Shown one piece after another: positions 41,806 to 50,374 of a DNA stretch of 59,065 nt. The translations under genes were made by a program, and so were the position numbers. The notes under the pieces are model-generated. The model had not been told where the DNA came from and made no database searches. It was given only the letters and a program-made list of their open reading frames with translations. Origin of the DNA: an uncultured Oscillospiraceae bacterium (lineage in GTDB: Bacteria; Bacillota; Clostridia; Oscillospirales; Ruminococcaceae); NCBI GenBank assembly GCA_910578255.1, contig CAJTQM010000009.1:1-59065 (forward strand), written 5' to 3'. Every line of letters starts with the position of its first letter. Position 1 is the stretch's first letter.

Positions 41806-42165
41806 TTAGAATTTCAGGCCGCCTTCGCGGGCGCCTTCTGCCAATTCCTTGACGCGACCGTGATAGATATAACCGCTTCTGTCAAAAACAATTTCGGAAA
41901 TACCCTTTTCCTGTGCTTTCTGGGCGATGGCCATACCGACCTTTTTCGCCGCTTCCTTATTTCCGCCAAAGCCCTCGAACCCTTTTTCCATCGAGGATGC
42001 GCTAACCAGCGTTACGCCGGCCACATCGTCAATCAGTTGGGCATAGATGTGCTTTGTGGAGCGGAAAACATTCAGGCGGGGACGAGCCGCAGTGCCGCTG
42101 ATTTTTTTGCGGACTCTGGCGTGTCTTTTCAGCCTGGCAGTATTTTTATCCGGCTTTTTCACCAT
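41806..42165 (-). CDS. rplR: 50S ribosomal protein L18
   Basis: 119 residues. Basic N-terminus (ARLKRHARVRKKISGTAARP), then RLNVFRSTKHIYAQLIDD and the C-terminal DRSGYIYHGRVKELAEGAREGG. L18 binds 5S rRNA. Confidence 0.98.
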   Translation of the reverse strand: MVKKPDKNTARLKRHARVRKKISGTAARPRLNVFRSTKHIYAQLIDDVAGVTLVSASSMEKGFEGFGGNKEAAKKVGMAIAQKAQEKGISEIVFDRSGYIYHGRVKELAEGAREGGLKF

Positions 42166-42184
42166 TTGTGACTCACTCCTTTAA

Positions 42185-42730
42185 CTACTTCTTGCCTTTA
42201 CCAGCCTTACCCTCTTTGCGGATGATCACTTCATTCGCATACTTAATGCCCTTGCCCTTATAAGGCTCCGGCGGGCGTTTCTCGCGGATTTCGGCTGCAA
42301 ACTGACCGACCTTCTGTTTGTCGGGTCCGTTGACGATAATCTTGTTGGGGGCGGGAACGTCAATGGTAATCCCCTCAATCTCCGGGACGATTACCTGATG
42401 GGAAAAGCCCAGTACCATAACCAGATTTTTACCCTGCTTCGAGGCACGGTAACCTACGCCGTTTACCTCCAGCTCTTTGCTGAAGCCATGGGCGCAACCT
42501 TCAACCATATTGGAAACCAGAGTACGGGTCAAACCGTGCAAGCTTCTGTGCGCTTTGTCATCGGTGGGGCGCTTTACTTCGATCACGCCGCCTTCCAGTG
42601 TGATTGCCATATCCTTGTTAAAGGTTTGGGTCAGGGTTCCCTTGGGGCCCTTCACCGTCACGGTGCTGCCGTCGATTTTTACGTCAACGCCGGCGGGAAC
42701 CGTAATGGGTTTTCTACCAATTCGAGACAT
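42185..42730 (-). CDS. rplF: 50S ribosomal protein L6
   Basis: 181 residues. MSRIGRKPITVPAGV at the start, two repeated L6 domains and the C-terminal RPPEPYKGKGIKYANEVI signature. L6 lies near the sarcin-ricin loop. Confidence 0.98.
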   Translation of the reverse strand: MSRIGRKPITVPAGVDVKIDGSTVTVKGPKGTLTQTFNKDMAITLEGGVIEVKRPTDDKAHRSLHGLTRTLVSNMVEGCAHGFSKELEVNGVGYRASKQGKNLVMVLGFSHQVIVPEIEGITIDVPAPNKIIVNGPDKQKVGQFAAEIREKRPPEPYKGKGIKYANEVIIRKEGKAGKGKK

Positions 42731-42748
42731 ATCAGTGCACCTCCTCGC

Positions 42749-43147
42749 TTACCAAATATAGGCCAGTACTTCACCGCCAACATGCTCTTTGCGGGCCTGT
42801 TTATCGGTCATCACACCCTTTGAGGTGGATAAAATGGCGATGCCAAGGCCCTTCATAACCTTCGGCATATTCTCGGTGTCGGCATAGATCCGCAGACCGG
42901 GTTTGGAAATCCGGCGCAGACCGCTGATCACCTGGGATTTGTTCGGACCGTATTTTAAATTGATGTGAATGATACCCTGCTTGCCGTCTTCAACAATCTG
43001 GAACGATTTGATGAAGCCTTCGTCCAACAGAATTTGGGCGATTGCCTTTTTCATGTTGGAAGCGGGCACATCAACGGTATCGTGCTTTGCGGAATTCGCA
43101 TTTCTGATACGAGTCAGCATATCAGCGATTGCATCGGTGATGTGCAT
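42749..43147 (-). CDS. rpsH: 30S ribosomal protein S8
   Basis: 132 residues. MHITDAIADMLTRIRNAN and the C-terminal LGIAILSTSKGVMTDKQARKE match S8, a central 16S rRNA binder. It starts 24 bases after the small zinc S14. Confidence 0.98.
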   Translation of the reverse strand: MHITDAIADMLTRIRNANSAKHDTVDVPASNMKKAIAQILLDEGFIKSFQIVEDGKQGIIHINLKYGPNKSQVISGLRRISKPGLRIYADTENMPKVMKGLGIAILSTSKGVMTDKQARKEHVGGEVLAYIW

Positions 43148-43171
43148 GTAATCAACCTCCTTTGCTCGTGC

Positions 43172-43357
43172 TTACCAGCTAGCCTTTTTAACGCCCGGGA
43201 TCTGGCCTTTGTAAGCCAGTTCTCTGAAACAAATACGGCAGATACCGAATTTGCGAAGATAGGCGTGGGGTCTGCCACAGATTTTGCATCTGTTATATGC
43301 TCGAGTGGAGAATTTGGGTGTCTGCTGCTGTTTGTTGATCATGGATTTTTTAGCCAC
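43172..43357 (-). CDS. rpsZ: 30S ribosomal protein S14, zinc-binding type Z
   Basis: 61 residues. The short form with two Cys pairs (CKICGRPHAYLRKFGICRIC) that hold zinc. The zinc-free longer S14 is not in the window. GGAGG lies upstream of the ATG. Confidence 0.97.
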   Translation of the reverse strand: MAKKSMINKQQQTPKFSTRAYNRCKICGRPHAYLRKFGICRICFRELAYKGQIPGVKKASW

Positions 43358-43373
43358 CTACAAAACCTCCTTC

Positions 43374-43913
43374 TTACTTGGCAAACGGAGCGCCCATCAG
43401 AGCCAGCAGCTCGCGAGCCTCTTCGTCTGTATTGGCGGTTGTGACAAAACAGATGTCCATACCGCGCACTTTATCAATCTTATCATAGTCGATTTCCGGG
43501 AACAGCAGCTGCTCGCGCAGCCCCATGTTGTAGTTGCCCCTTCCATCGAAACCATTGGGGTTGATTCCTCTGAAGTCACGAACGCGGGGCAGGGCAATGT
43601 TGAAGAGTCTATCCAAAAACTCATACATGGTTTCGCCGCGAAGGGTTACCTTTGCACCGATGGTCATGCCCTCACGAAGCTTAAAGTTCGCAACGGATTT
43701 TTTTGCTTTACAGGGTACCGCCTTCTGGCCGGTAATTTTCCCCAAATCAGAAATAATAGCGTCGATCACCTTGGGATTATCGCGTGCTTCACCACAGCCT
43801 ACGTTGACAACGATTTTCTCAAGTTTCGGAATCTGCATGACGCTTTTATAGCTGAATTTTTTCATCAGAGCCGGAGCTACGTCTTTCACGTAGTAATCTC
43901 TCATTCTGGCCAT
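43374..43913 (-). CDS. rplE: 50S ribosomal protein L5
   Basis: 179 residues. MQIPKLEKIVVNVGCGEARDN, the GQKAVPCKAKKSVANFKLREG loop and the late GMDICFVTTANTDEEARELL are typical of L5, which binds 5S rRNA and contacts the P-site tRNA. Confidence 0.98.
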   Translation of the reverse strand: MARMRDYYVKDVAPALMKKFSYKSVMQIPKLEKIVVNVGCGEARDNPKVIDAIISDLGKITGQKAVPCKAKKSVANFKLREGMTIGAKVTLRGETMYEFLDRLFNIALPRVRDFRGINPNGFDGRGNYNMGLREQLLFPEIDYDKIDKVRGMDICFVTTANTDEEARELLALMGAPFAK

Positions 43914-43928
43914 GTTTTTTCCTCCTTC

Positions 43929-44243
43929 TTAGAACGTTTCACCGCAGTGCTTGCACATACGCATTTTCGAATCGCCGTCCACTTTGTGGGCCAGGCGGGT
44001 GCCTTTGCCGCACTTGGGGCATACCAACATAACTTTGCAGGCGTACAGCGGGGCTTCTGCTTTTACAATGCCGCCGGGCTCACCCATTCTGCGAGGCTTC
44101 ACATGCTTGGTTACCATATTGCAGCCTTCGATAATGACTTTCCGTTCGGCGGGACTTACTTCCAGCACCTTGCCCTTTTTGTTCTTGTCCTTGCCGGACA
44201 GGATGATGACTGTATCGCCTTTTTTGACGTGAACCTTATTCAC
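43929..44243 (-). CDS. rplX: 50S ribosomal protein L24
   Basis: 104 residues. An N-terminal KOW domain (VKKGDTVIILSGKDKNKKGKV) and a C-terminal part with four Cys in two CxxC pairs (CPKCGKG and CKHCGET), a zinc-ribbon form found in many clostridia. GTG 44243 is the start, with GGAGGTGC upstream. L24 starts 50S assembly. Confidence 0.97.
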   Translation of the reverse strand: MNKVHVKKGDTVIILSGKDKNKKGKVLEVSPAERKVIIEGCNMVTKHVKPRRMGEPGGIVKAEAPLYACKVMLVCPKCGKGTRLAHKVDGDSKMRMCKHCGETF

Positions 44244-44260
44244 TTACAGCGCACCTCCAA

Positions 44261-44629
44261 TTACAGAACCTCTGGGGCGAGGCTTAAAATTTTGAGATAG
44301 TCTTTCTCACGCAGTTCTCTCGCAACCGGCCCAAAAATACGCGTACCCCTTGGGTTTTTATCTTCTCTAATAATAACTGCCGCATTCTCGTCGAAACGGA
44401 TATAGGTTCCGTCGTCGCGGCGAATGCCTTTGGCAGAACGAACAATTACTGCTTTCACGACGTCGCCTTTTTTCACTACGCCACCGGGAGCCGCCTTTTT
44501 CACAGAGGCCACTACTACGTCGCCGATGTTGGCGTATCTTCTGCGGGAGCCGCCCAGCACACGGATGCACATCAATTCTTTGGCGCCGGTGTTGTCCGCT
44601 ACCTTCATCAAGGTCTGCATCTGAATCAC
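44261..44629 (-). CDS. rplN: 50S ribosomal protein L14
   Basis: 122 residues. MIQMQTLMKVADNTGAKE and GTRIFGPVARELREKDYLKI are the usual ends. L14 lies at the subunit interface. The start is GTG 44629, preceded by GAAAGGAGG. Confidence 0.98.
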   Translation of the reverse strand: MIQMQTLMKVADNTGAKELMCIRVLGGSRRRYANIGDVVVASVKKAAPGGVVKKGDVVKAVIVRSAKGIRRDDGTYIRFDENAAVIIREDKNPRGTRIFGPVARELREKDYLKILSLAPEVL

Positions 44630-44668
44630 AGAATGTTCCTCCTTTCGATTATTGACATTGGTGTAGGC

Positions 44669-44923
44669 TTATTTCGCTTTTTCGATGATCTGAACAACGC
44701 GCCAGTTTTTATCCTTCGAAATCGGGCGGGTTTCCATGATCATGACTCTATCACCAATTCCGCATTCGTTCTTCTCGTCGTGAGCTTTGAACTTAACGGT
44801 TCTTTTGATAATCTTTTTATAAAGGGGGTGTTTTACATTGTCCTGGATCGATACGACGACGGTTTTATCCATCTTATCGCTGACAACCTTGCCGACCCTC
44901 GTTTTTCTGAGGTTTCTTTCCAC
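44669..44923 (-). CDS. rpsQ: 30S ribosomal protein S17
   Basis: 84 residues, an OB-fold: RNLRKTRVGKVVSDKMDKTVVV, then GDRVMIMETRPISKDKNWR. The start is GTG 44923 with GGGAGG upstream. It lies 20 bases after rpmC. Confidence 0.97.
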   Translation of the reverse strand: MERNLRKTRVGKVVSDKMDKTVVVSIQDNVKHPLYKKIIKRTVKFKAHDEKNECGIGDRVMIMETRPISKDKNWRVVQIIEKAK

Positions 44924-44943
44924 AGCTTAAATCCTCCCTTCGT

Positions 44944-45144
44944 TTACTGCGCGCTCTTCATTTCCAACTGACGAAGAACCGTTTTAATGCGTGCGATGTC
45001 CTTTTTGACCTCTTTCATCCGCATGGGGTTCTCCAGCTGGTTGATGGCGTGCTGGAAGCGCAGGTTGAAAAGCTCGGCTTTGAGTGCGGTCAGCTTTTCA
45101 TTTAACTCGGCGTTGCTCAACTCACGAATCTCCGAAGCCTTCAT
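44944..45144 (-). CDS. rpmC: 50S ribosomal protein L29
   Basis: 66 residues, two long helices: MKASEIRELSNAELNEKL and LFNLRFQHAINQLENPMRM. Its ATG overlaps the last base of the rplP stop codon, so the two are probably translationally coupled. Confidence 0.98.
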   Translation of the reverse strand: MKASEIRELSNAELNEKLTALKAELFNLRFQHAINQLENPMRMKEVKKDIARIKTVLRQLEMKSAQ

Positions 45145-45575
45145 TACTCTTCACCCTCCTCTGCTTCCTGTTCTTTTACAACAAATTTTGTTTTGATCGG
45201 CAGCTTATGGCTGGCCAGACGGAATGCCTCGCGGGCCAACTCCTCGGAAACGCCGCCGATTTCAAACATCACTCTGCCGGGTTTTACAACGGCAACCCAG
45301 TATTCGGGAGAACCTTTACCGGAACCCATTCGGGTTTCAGCCGGTTTCTGTGTGATCGGTTTGTCCGGGAAAATCTTGATCCATACCTGACCGCCACGCT
45401 TAATGTAACGGGTCATGGCGATACGGGCCGCCTCAATCTGGCGGGAGGAGATCCAAGCGGGTTCCAGTGCCTGGAGGCCAAAATCGCCGTAGGTCACGGT
45501 ATTGCCTCTTGTCGCTTTACCGGTCAGGCGCCCTCTGTGGACTCTGCGGTATTTTACTCTTTTCGGCAGAAGCAT
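45144..45575 (-). CDS. rplP: 50S ribosomal protein L16
   Basis: 143 residues. MLLPKRVKYRRVHRGRL, ISSRQIEAARIAMTRYIKRGG and GKGSPEYWVAVVKPG are diagnostic. L16 shapes the A-site region near the peptidyl transferase centre. It overlaps rpsC and rpmC by one base each. Confidence 0.98.
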   Translation of the reverse strand: MLLPKRVKYRRVHRGRLTGKATRGNTVTYGDFGLQALEPAWISSRQIEAARIAMTRYIKRGGQVWIKIFPDKPITQKPAETRMGSGKGSPEYWVAVVKPGRVMFEIGGVSEELAREAFRLASHKLPIKTKFVVKEQEAEEGEE

Positions 45576-46264
45576 TAGTTTTTGCCTCCTTCCTTACGAG
45601 ACTGCTGTTTCTTGCTGTCGGCCAGAACGTCGCCGGTATAAATCCAAACCTTTACGCCGATCTTGCCGTAGGTGGTGTCGGCCTCTGCAAAGCCGTAGTC
45701 AATATCGGCGCGCAGGGTCTGCAGCGGAATGGTTCCCTCGTGATAGTGCTCGCTGCGGGCGATTTCCGCGCCGCCCAAACGGCCGGACACGTTGACCTTG
45801 ATGCCCTTGGCGCCCAGCTTCATGGCGCGACCGATGGCCTGCTTCATGGCGCGGCGGAAGGACACGCGGCGCTCCAGCTGGGTGGCGATGCTCTCGGCGA
45901 CCAGCTGGGCGTTTTTGTCTGCCTGCTTTACCTCAACGATGTTGATGAGCACCGCAACCGGGGTCTCTTTGCCTTGGTTGATCATTTTCTCGCACTGCTG
46001 GCGCAGCTTTTCGATATCCGCGCCGCCGCGGCCGATGACCATTCCAGGGCGGGCGCAGTGGATGTGGATTCTGACCTTCGCAGCGTCCCGCTCGATTTCA
46101 ATGCGGGGAACGCCGGCGCCATACAGGGTTTTCTTTAAGAATTTGCGAAGTTTGTAGTCCTCGACGAGGATATCGCCGAAAGCATCATCCTTAGCAAACC
46201 AGCGGGAATCCCAATCTTTGATAACGCCCACGCGAAGACCGTGGGGATTTACTTTCTGTCCCAT
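45575..46264 (-). CDS. rpsC: 30S ribosomal protein S3
   Basis: 229 residues. MGQKVNPHGLRVGVIKDWDS, a KH domain with GRGGADIEKL, and the C-terminal half RAMKLGAKGIKVNVSGRLGG. S3 guards the mRNA entry channel. It starts three bases after rplV ends. Confidence 0.98.
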   Translation of the reverse strand: MGQKVNPHGLRVGVIKDWDSRWFAKDDAFGDILVEDYKLRKFLKKTLYGAGVPRIEIERDAAKVRIHIHCARPGMVIGRGGADIEKLRQQCEKMINQGKETPVAVLINIVEVKQADKNAQLVAESIATQLERRVSFRRAMKQAIGRAMKLGAKGIKVNVSGRLGGAEIARSEHYHEGTIPLQTLRADIDYGFAEADTTYGKIGVKVWIYTGDVLADSKKQQSRKEGGKN

Positions 46265-46267
46265 AGT

Positions 46268-46621
46268 TTACCTCCTTCTTTCAGCTTGTTCCTTTTCCTT
46301 CAGGACCATGGTGACGTGAGAAGTTCTTTTCAGCACACGGAACGCGCGGCCCTGCGCTCTGGGTCTAATCCGTTTGAGGGTGGGACCGGGGCAGACGTAA
46401 CACTCTGCAACATACAGATTATTTTTATCCATGTTGAAGTTGTTCTCGGCATTGGCAACGGCCGAATTCAGAAGCTTCTCTAAAGGCTCGCAGGCGGCCT
46501 TCGGGGTGTGCTTGAGTATTGCACGGGCCAGCTGCGCGTCTTTGCCACGGATCAAATCCAGGACAATCTGCACTTTTCTGGGTGCAATACGGGCATATTT
46601 CAAATAAGCCCTTGCTTCCAT
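46268..46621 (-). CDS. rplV: 50S ribosomal protein L22
   Basis: 117 residues. Its beta-hairpin tip reaches into the exit tunnel. ARAYLKYARIAPRKVQIVLD and the C-terminal GPTLKRIRPRAQGRAFRVLKR are typical. Confidence 0.98.
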   Translation of the reverse strand: MEARAYLKYARIAPRKVQIVLDLIRGKDAQLARAILKHTPKAACEPLEKLLNSAVANAENNFNMDKNNLYVAECYVCPGPTLKRIRPRAQGRAFRVLKRTSHVTMVLKEKEQAERRR

Positions 46622-46639
46622 GTTAATCCTCCTTTCGGC

Positions 46640-46921
46640 CTACTTTCCGTTATTCGATTTCTTGGAACCGGCGTGGCCTTTATACGTTCTGGTAGGGGCA
46701 AACTCGCCGAGTTTGTGTCCGACCATATCCTCCGTTACATAAACCGGCACATGCTTGCGCCCGTCATGCACGGCAAATGTGTGGCCCACGAAATCCGGGA
46801 AAATGGTGGATGCGCGGCTCCAGGTTTTGAGAACCTTTTTCTCGCCTGTTTTGTTCATTTCCTCAACGCGCTTGAGAAGCACCGGCAAAACGTAAGGTCC
46901 CTTTTTCAGACTTCTGCTCAT
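46640..46921 (-). CDS. rpsS: 30S ribosomal protein S19
   Basis: 93 residues. MSRSLKKGPYV, then SRASTIFPDFVGHTFAVHDGR and HKLGEFAPTRTYKGHAG. S19 sits in the head of the 30S subunit with S13. Confidence 0.98.
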   Translation of the reverse strand: MSRSLKKGPYVLPVLLKRVEEMNKTGEKKVLKTWSRASTIFPDFVGHTFAVHDGRKHVPVYVTEDMVGHKLGEFAPTRTYKGHAGSKKSNNGK

Positions 46922-46936
46922 GACTTTTTGCCTCCT

Positions 46937-47770
46937 TTACTTCGCGTTGCGGCGTTTTACGATAAACTTATCGGAACGGTTGTGATGCTTTCTGGTTTTG
47001 TAGCCCAGCGCCGGCTTGCCCCAAGGGGTTACAGGTCCGGGACGGCCTACCGGGGACTTGCCCTCACCACCGCCGTGCGGATGGTCGTTGGGGTTCATAA
47101 CAGAACCGCGGACGGTAGGTCTCCAACCCATATGGCGTTTGCGGCCGGCCTTACCGTAGGATACGTTCTCGTGGTCGATGTTGCCCACCTGGCCGATGGT
47201 GGCCATGCAGTTGGCGGGCACGTTGCGCAGTTCGCCGGAAGGCAGACGGATCAGCGCGTAAGCGCCTTCCTTCGCCATCAGCTGCGCCTGGATGCCGGCG
47301 GCGCGGGCCAGCTGCGCGCCTTTTCCGGGATACAGCTCCACATTGTGGATAAAGGTACCAACCGGGATGTTGGTCAGCGGCAGCGCGTTGCCGGCGATGA
47401 TATCCGCCTCGGGTCCGGAAACGACTTTGTCGCCGACCTTCAGGCCGTTGGGCGCGAGGATATAGCGTTTTTCGCCATCCTCATACTGCACCAGCGCGAT
47501 GTGGGCGGAACGGTTGGGGTCATACTCCAGGGTCAACACCTGGGCGGGAACCCCTGCTTTTTCTCTCTTGAAGTCGATGATGCGGTATTTTCTTCTGTTG
47601 CCACCACCACGGTGACGGACAGTGATTCTACCATAACTGTTGCGGCCGGAGTTGGTCTTCAGAGACTCGACAAGGCTCTTCTCCGGAGCAACCTTAGACA
47701 ACTGAGAGTAATCGGTAACGGTCATCTGACGACGAGCCGCTGTTGTCGGTTTATAGCTTTTAATCGCCAT
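46937..47770 (-). CDS. rplB: 50S ribosomal protein L2
   Basis: 277 residues. The C-terminal HPHGGGEGKSPVGRPGPVTPW segment near the peptidyl transferase centre is complete, with the N-terminal KSYKPTTAARRQMTV. GGAGAGTG precedes the ATG. Confidence 0.98.
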   Translation of the reverse strand: MAIKSYKPTTAARRQMTVTDYSQLSKVAPEKSLVESLKTNSGRNSYGRITVRHRGGGNRRKYRIIDFKREKAGVPAQVLTLEYDPNRSAHIALVQYEDGEKRYILAPNGLKVGDKVVSGPEADIIAGNALPLTNIPVGTFIHNVELYPGKGAQLARAAGIQAQLMAKEGAYALIRLPSGELRNVPANCMATIGQVGNIDHENVSYGKAGRKRHMGWRPTVRGSVMNPNDHPHGGGEGKSPVGRPGPVTPWGKPALGYKTRKHHNRSDKFIVKRRNAK

Positions 47771-47831
47771 TCGGTTTCACTCTCCTTGTTCAATGAGCTT
47801 TGCGGGATGATCTTTTTTGCTATCCCAAAGC

Positions 47832-48125
47832 TTACATCATGCTCTCGAAGAATTCGATTCCCTTCGAGTCATCCTTAAGCGTTACGATAGCTTTTTTCCA
47901 ATCCGGCTGATAGCCGCCATGCATTCCCTGGCGCCGGAACTGGCCGGGAACGTTCATGGTGTTCACCTTTTTGACCTTTACGCCAAACAGTTCTTCCACC
48001 GCTTTGGCGATCTCGATCTTGTTGGCGTCGTTTGCAACCTTGAAGGTATACTTCTTATCCGCAATACCGGACATGGAAGCCTCGGTAATAATCGGGCGAA
48101 GGATGATATCCTGTGCCTTTTTCAT
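47832..48125 (-). CDS. rplW: 50S ribosomal protein L23
   Basis: 97 residues. DIILRPIITEASM at the start, KYTFKVANDANKIEIAKAVE, and the tip loop with NVPGQFRRQGMHGGYQPDW. L23 docks SRP and trigger factor at the tunnel exit. Its ATG overlaps the last base of the rplD stop. Confidence 0.98.
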   Translation of the reverse strand: MKKAQDIILRPIITEASMSGIADKKYTFKVANDANKIEIAKAVEELFGVKVKKVNTMNVPGQFRRQGMHGGYQPDWKKAIVTLKDDSKGIEFFESMM

Positions 48126-48748
48126 TATGCGTACACCTCCTCGAGTTTTTCCACAGCGCTCTTGACGATGATAAATTTATCGTGATTCAAGATATCGTAC
48201 ACATTGATGGTGTTGACCAGCGCCGTCTGCACGCCGGGGATATTGCTGGCGCTCTGGATCAGCTGATCGTTTAAGGAAGGCATTACGATCATGGCCTTTT
48301 TCTCCGCGCCCAGGGCTTTGAGCATCGCCACAACCGTTTTGGTTTTGTATCCGTCCATGCGGATGTCGTCCAAAACGATCATGTCGCCGTCCTTCACCTT
48401 GGAAGAGAGCGCGGACAGCATAGCCAGCCGTTTTACCTTTTTGTTTAAGGTGTATCTGTAATCACGGGGTTTCGGGCCCAAAGCAACGCCGCCGTGTCTC
48501 CACTGGGGAGCTCTGATGGAACCCTGTCTTGCATGGCCGGTGCCCTTTTGTCTCCAGGGCTTGCGGCCGCCGCCTCTGACTTCAGTTCTGGTCAGGGTGG
48601 ACTGGGTGCCCTGGCGCTGGTTGGCCAGGTAGTTGACCACCGCCGCGTGCATCACCACGCCGTTGGGCTCGATTCCGAATACGGCATCGGAAAGGGCGAT
48701 ATCGCCGACCACTTTGCCGGACATATCATATACGTTTACATTTGGCAT
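48125..48748 (-). CDS. rplD: 50S ribosomal protein L4
   Basis: 207 residues. The extended loop (TRTEVRGGGRKPWRQKGTGHAR, GPKPRDYRYTLNKKVKRLA) lines the tunnel. L4 controls the S10 operon in gamma-proteobacteria; that mechanism is not expected here. Confidence 0.98.
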   Translation of the reverse strand: MPNVNVYDMSGKVVGDIALSDAVFGIEPNGVVMHAAVVNYLANQRQGTQSTLTRTEVRGGGRKPWRQKGTGHARQGSIRAPQWRHGGVALGPKPRDYRYTLNKKVKRLAMLSALSSKVKDGDMIVLDDIRMDGYKTKTVVAMLKALGAEKKAMIVMPSLNDQLIQSASNIPGVQTALVNTINVYDILNHDKFIIVKSAVEKLEEVYA

Positions 48749-48765
48749 CGTGCTTCCTCCTTCCC

Positions 48766-49401
48766 TTATGCCTTTTTGACGCTGTCGGTCAGGTAGACGA
48801 TTCCGCCCTTGGGGCCGGGAATCGCGCCCTTCAGCGCAATCAGGTTGTTTTCTGCATCCACCTTGACTACGGTCAGGTTCTGAACGGTAACCCGCTCAAC
48901 GCCCATATGGCCAGGCAGCTTTTTGCCCTTCATAACTCTCGAAGGGTCGGAACAGGCGCCCATAGAGCCTGCATGTCTTGCAACAGGGCCGGAACCGTGG
49001 GTCTCTTTGAGTCTGGAAAAATTGTAGCGCTTGATGGTGCCGGCGTATCCTTTACCTTTGGAAGTGCCGCAAGCGTCCACTCTGTCCCCTGCCGCGAAGG
49101 TATCCGCTTTGATGATTTCGCCGACGTTCACGCCAGAGCAGTCGTCAAGTCTAAACTCTCTGAGCACGCGTTTGCAGGCGACGTCCGCTTTTGCGAAATG
49201 GCCCTGCAGCGGCTTGGAAACCTTCTTCTGTGCAATGTCGCCAAAGCCCACCTGAATGGACTCGTAGCCGTCGTTCTCGACGGTCTTTTTCTGGACGACA
49301 ACGCAGGGGCCGGCTTCCACGACGGTGACGGGAATAAACTTGCCCGCTTCGTCAAAAATCTGGGTCATGCCGATTTTTTTGCCTACGATGCATTTTTGCA
49401 T
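48766..49401 (-). CDS. rplC: 50S ribosomal protein L3
   Basis: 211 residues. MQKCIVGKKIGMTQIFDEAG, GKGYAGTIKRYNFSRLKETHGSG and GSMGACSDPSRVMKGKKLPGHMG are typical. L3 is an early 50S assembly protein. It follows rpsJ after 75 bases. Confidence 0.98.
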   Translation of the reverse strand: MQKCIVGKKIGMTQIFDEAGKFIPVTVVEAGPCVVVQKKTVENDGYESIQVGFGDIAQKKVSKPLQGHFAKADVACKRVLREFRLDDCSGVNVGEIIKADTFAAGDRVDACGTSKGKGYAGTIKRYNFSRLKETHGSGPVARHAGSMGACSDPSRVMKGKKLPGHMGVERVTVQNLTVVKVDAENNLIALKGAIPGPKGGIVYLTDSVKKA

Positions 49402-49476
49402 TCTTTTCTCCTCCTTTGGTTATTGGTTGACGGGGTTTTCCGCCAACTTGACCTGGCAGCGCATGAAACTGGGAAA

Positions 49477-49788
49477 TTAGAGTTTAATTTCGATTTCTAC
49501 GCCGGCCGGGAGCTCAAGACCCTGCAAAGCCTCAACCGTTTTATTGGAAGGCCGCAGAATGTCAATGAGTCTTTTGTGGGTTCTCATCTCAAACTGCTCG
49601 CGGCTGTCCTTGTACTTGTGGACCGCGCGCAAAATGGTCACAACCTCTTTTTCAGTGGGCAGCGGGATGGGGCCGGAAACCCGGGCGCCGGTGCGCTTTA
49701 CGGTTTCAACGATCTTCTCCGCGGCGCTGTCCACCAACTGATGGTCATAACCTTTGAGTCTGATTCTGATTTTTTCTTTGACTGCCAC
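49477..49788 (-). CDS. rpsJ: 30S ribosomal protein S10
   Basis: 103 residues from GTG 49788 (MAVKEKIRIRLKGYDHQLVD), which sits eight bases from AAGGAGG and gives the usual S10 length and N-terminus. An ATG two codons earlier (49794) is only two bases from the Shine-Dalgarno and is less likely. Later segments GPIPLPTEKE and EMRTHKRLIDI are standard. First gene of the superoperon. The str operon (rpsL, rpsG, fusA, tuf) is not next to it. Confidence 0.96.
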   Translation of the reverse strand: MAVKEKIRIRLKGYDHQLVDSAAEKIVETVKRTGARVSGPIPLPTEKEVVTILRAVHKYKDSREQFEMRTHKRLIDILRPSNKTVEALQGLELPAGVEIEIKL

Positions 49789-49797
49789 TACCATCGC

Positions 49798-50104
49798 CTC
49801 CTTGGGACACTTGTTTTGTTGGGACGACGACTTTAGGTTGAACACTGTTCCGTGTGTTTCTCACATCCACATTGAAAAACCGGCCAAAGCCATGCTCTCT
49901 TAAAGAGCGCAGTTTGCCCGGGACCTGACATATGAAATGTCAAAACACGACAGGGAGAACGCGCTTTTTGAAAAAAGGCACGTCCGGCATGTCAACGGTA
50001 TTCTTGTCGCCCGGTTTGAAATCGGACATACTCGGCAGAAATTCCCCGCCAAAAGGCGGCAACCTCCTGCTTCATCGCATATCTTTGTGCAGTCACGCTC
50101 AATT
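49798..50104 (-). promoter_or_regulatory. Leader of the S10 superoperon
   Basis: About 300 bases lie between the promoter at 50105-50133 and rpsJ. Several hairpins are visible: GCCGCC/GGCGG near 50045-50060, GTCCG/CGGAC pairing over about 40 bases near 49983-50025, TGACAT/ATGTCA at 49926-49942 and GCTCT/AGAGC near 49894-49908. A 29-codon frame lies at 49940-50029. No intrinsic terminator is seen between the promoter and rpsJ, so regulation, if any, would act on translation or RNA stability. Confidence 0.45.
49940..50029 (-). other. Possible 29-residue leader peptide before rpsJ
   Basis: ATG 50029 to TGA 49940. The peptide starts MSDFKPGDKNTVDMPD and ends KKRVLPVVF, a composition that looks coding. 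The only Shine-Dalgarno-like sequence is GGCGGGGAA about 11 bases upstream, so the ribosome site is weak. Its stop codon overlaps the TGACAT hairpin at 49926-49942. I do not recognise it. Confidence 0.35.
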
Positions 50105-50133
50105 ATAATAACATAGCCCCTGGGCAAAAGCAA
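50105..50133 (-). promoter_or_regulatory. Promoter of the S10-spc-alpha superoperon
   Basis: On the minus strand TTGCTT (50133-50128), a 17-base spacer, then TATTAT (50110-50105). TATAAT starts three bases further on and could be the true -10 with a longer spacer. Confidence 0.65.
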
Positions 50134-50328
50134 GTTTTTTTTCTTCAAAATCCTGCGGTTTTGAGAAAAAATTCCCCATAATCCTGCTGTCCATCCTCCC
50201 GGGTGTTTCCCCGGCCCTTTTTCCGCATGGCAGCTTGCTTTCTCGCCGTTTTTGCGGACCCCTTTTCCCCGGGACAGGCCCGAACGCGGCGGATTACAAA
50301 ATTCTGCGCTTTCTGCTCTGGTACAGGC

Positions 50329-50364
50329 AAAAAACAAAGGGGCGGTTTCGCCCCTTTGTTTTTT
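50329..50364 (-). terminator. Terminator of the 422-residue lipoprotein gene
   Basis: AAAAAACAAAGGGGCG pairs with CGCCCCTTTGTTTTTT around GTTT, a perfect 16 bp stem 10 bases after the minus-strand stop at 50375. It insulates the ribosomal operon from the gene upstream. Confidence 0.9.
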
Positions 50365-50374
50365 GCCAGCTGCT

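Noticed and set aside
46508..47878. A 456-codon frame antisense to rpsS and rplB
   Set aside because: Fully overlaps conserved ribosomal genes on the other strand and shows no family features.
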